A DNA stretch of 5,784 nt. It comes from Prevotellaceae bacterium. GTDB lineage: Bacteria; Bacteroidota; Bacteroidia; Bacteroidales; Bacteroidaceae. Below, piece after piece: positions 4,269-5,784 of this stretch. Numbering within the stretch: the stretch's first letter is position 1; each line of letters starts with the position of its first letter. Below the pieces are notes generated by a model. The model saw only the letters and a list, made by a program, of their open reading frames with translations. It ran no database searches and was not told the DNA's origin. Both the position numbers and the translations under genes were made by a program. The DNA lies in the NCBI GenBank assembly GCA_022508685.1, contig JAFLUS010000142.1:1-5784 (forward strand), in the 5' to 3' direction.

Positions 4269-5759
4269 ATGGAAACGAAAATAACGATGCAGGCCATCTC
4301 CGCCCTGTTGGCGCAGCAGACGCATTATCCCCGCAAAGTAACCGACCAGTTCATCCGCCTGTTCTTTGACAACATCATGGATGGTCTGCAGACCGACAAG
4401 GTGGTGAAGGTGAAAGGATTGGGTACATTCAAAATCGTCGACATCGACAGCCGCGAGAGCGTGAATGTGCAGAACGGCGAACGCATCACCATATCGGGTT
4501 TCCGCAAACTGACCTTCACGCCCGAAGATTCGCTCAGCGATTTGTTCAAGGCTGTGGAGGTTGACACGCCCGCCTCCGAACTTCCCGCGATAGTCGTAGA
4601 AACCGACGAAACGATTGAGGTAGAGAGCGCTGAAACAGACGTTGTGGAAGAAGTCGTCAACGAGCCCGAAGAACAACCAATCGAACTTGTCGAACCAATT
4701 GAACCTGTTGAACCAATCGAACCTGTCGTCGAAACACCGCCGACAGCGGTCATGCCGCCGCCGCGCGATGAATTTTCGGCAATCGACAATCTGATAGCCA
4801 CCCCCGAAGTATTTGATGAAATGTTTGAAGATTTAGAGAATGCCCGTCAGCATCGTCTGCAGATGCAGACGGAACAAGCGGCAGCGCAACAAGCGGTAGA
4901 CGTTGCCCGTCAGCAGAAACAGCAAGCCGAACGTCGGTTGGACGAAGCCGAAGAGCAACGGCGTCGTGCCGAAGAACGCGTGCAATATGCGATGAATGCC
5001 GTCAAAGCGGCGTCCGTGCAGTTGCAACAGGCAGAGGATGCGTTGCAGGAATGTGTAGAACGAGTGGCTGCCGCCGAAGCCGATATTCAGCAGCGGAAGC
5101 AGTTGTTGGATGGTGCATCGTCAGTTACTGCCCCCGTCAGCACGCCCGCACCATCAACCCCTGTCGAGCCGTCGCGCAGCGCGGTTGCCGAACGAGTAGG
5201 AGCGGAAGAAGAAAAAATCGTGGTCGATGTGCCGACCGAAACCGAACCGCCTGTCGTAGAGGACGAACCAACCGAACCGGCGTCAGGCAAGGCAGATGGT
5301 CGCCGCTATCGTAGGCTGCTGTTCCTCTTGCTGTTCCTCTTCATCGGTGGTGCTGTGGCATTGTTCATGTATCTGCACCGCGCTCCTGAAGTGATTGTAG
5401 CGTCGGAAGTCGTCGAAGAACCGGAGGAACAGCCTGTGCTGGAGGTAGAAGAACCCGTGGTGGAAGTGCCTGACTCAATGACGACTGCAACCGATACGCT
5501 GGAAACGGCAGTGCCGACTCCCGACGAAATCGTCGAAGAACCCGCCGTTGCCGAAGAGCCTGTGGCTGCGAAACCTGCACCGGTTGCTGACCCCGAGCCT
5601 AAACGCCCAACTTCCTATGTATTGAAACCCGGCGAAACGCTGACCAAAGTCTCGCAAATGTTCTACGGAACAAAAGACTCGGTGCGTGCAATCATTCGCG
5701 TCAACCAATTCCGCGACCCGAACAATGTTCCTGCAGGCGCAAAAATCAACCTGCCGTAA
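4269..5759 (+). CDS. HU-like domain, coiled coil, transmembrane helix and LysM protein; possible nucleoid-to-envelope tether
   Basis: The 496-residue protein has several parts. Residues 1-97 form an HU/IHF-like domain with the signature VKGLGTFKIVDID (48-60) and the ending FTPEDSLSDLF. Residues 98-165 are an acidic, proline-rich linker. Residues 186-282, rich in Gln, Ala, Glu and Arg, should form a long coiled coil. A second acidic linker ends in the basic patch GRRYRR (344-349). One hydrophobic helix follows (350-369), then a Glu/Pro-rich segment (371-447), then a LysM domain (449-495, YVLKPGETL to AGAKINLP). There is no N-terminal signal peptide. The basic patch before the helix predicts HU inside and LysM in the periplasm, where LysM would bind peptidoglycan. 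The HU arm has valine (V67) in place of the usual intercalating proline. The tether role is inference; the domain calls are firm. Confidence 0.9.
   Translation: METKITMQAISALLAQQTHYPRKVTDQFIRLFFDNIMDGLQTDKVVKVKGLGTFKIVDIDSRESVNVQNGERITISGFRKLTFTPEDSLSDLFKAVEVDTPASELPAIVVETDETIEVESAETDVVEEVVNEPEEQPIELVEPIEPVEPIEPVVETPPTAVMPPPRDEFSAIDNLIATPEVFDEMFEDLENARQHRLQMQTEQAAAQQAVDVARQQKQQAERRLDEAEEQRRRAEERVQYAMNAVKAASVQLQQAEDALQECVERVAAAEADIQQRKQLLDGASSVTAPVSTPAPSTPVEPSRSAVAERVGAEEEKIVVDVPTETEPPVVEDEPTEPASGKADGRRYRRLLFLLLFLFIGGAVALFMYLHRAPEVIVASEVVEEPEEQPVLEVEEPVVEVPDSMTTATDTLETAVPTPDEIVEEPAVAEEPVAAKPAPVADPEPKRPTSYVLKPGETLTKVSQMFYGTKDSVRAIIRVNQFRDPNNVPAGAKINLP
4674..4727 (+). repeat. 18-bp in-frame tandem repeat, three copies, inside the HU-LysM gene
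   Basis: Three consecutive 18-bp units at 4674-4691, 4692-4709 and 4710-4727 encode QPIELV, EPIEPV and EPIEPV (residues 136-153). The last two units differ only at two third-codon-position bases (T/C). The unit is a multiple of three, so changes in copy number would alter the length of the acidic linker without breaking the frame. Confidence 0.85.
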
Positions 5760-5784
5760 CGTCGCACCATACTTGTATAGAAAA
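5760..5784 (+). other. Intergenic tail after the HU-LysM gene
   Basis: Twenty-five bases follow the last stop codon before the window ends. I see no terminator hairpin or promoter in them, so the end of the operon cannot be placed here. Confidence 0.5.

Overview
The window looks like chromosomal core DNA from a member of the Bacteroidota, most likely order Bacteroidales (a Bacteroides/Prevotella relative). Three things support this. Both recognisable promoters match the Bacteroidota form (TTTG, 19-20 bases, TAnnTTTG). Most start codons have A-rich leaders rather than Shine-Dalgarno sites. The gene content includes the small Bacteroidota-specific protein of the DUF4295/bL38 type and an HU-domain protein fused to LysM. 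The genus is not determined. All genes lie on the + strand, and no convincing minus-strand gene was seen.

Region 1 (1-279) has no convincing gene. It opens with at least three copies of a 22-bp tandem repeat that probably continues past the left edge. It then holds a consensus promoter (155-185) and a leader of about 90 bases before rplU.

Region 2 (280-1614) is a 50S ribosomal protein cluster: rplU (bL21), rpmA (bL27), rpmB (bL28), rpmG (bL33) and a 50-codon gene for the DUF4295/bL38 protein. It ends at a strong intrinsic terminator (1640-1672).

Region 3 (1722-5759) starts from a second consensus promoter whose -33 element lies in the T-tract of that terminator. It carries ftsY (SRP receptor GTPase), rimO (methylthiotransferase for ribosomal protein uS12), a canonical HU-family DNA-binding protein, and a 496-residue protein. 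The four genes are separated by only 4, 10 and 4 bases, so they are probably one operon. The first transcript supplies large-subunit proteins. The second supplies co-translational membrane targeting, ribosome modification and nucleoid proteins.

The most interesting item is the last gene (4269-5759). It combines an N-terminal HU/IHF-like domain, acidic Pro/Glu linkers, a long predicted coiled coil, one transmembrane helix preceded by a basic patch, and a C-terminal LysM domain. This predicts a protein with a DNA-binding-type fold in the cytoplasm and a peptidoglycan-binding fold in the periplasm, a candidate nucleoid-to-cell-wall tether. Its partner could be the ordinary HU protein encoded 4 bases upstream. 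Proteins of this general design are probably already present in Bacteroidota genomes as 'HU family' or 'LysM' proteins, but I know of no established function for them.
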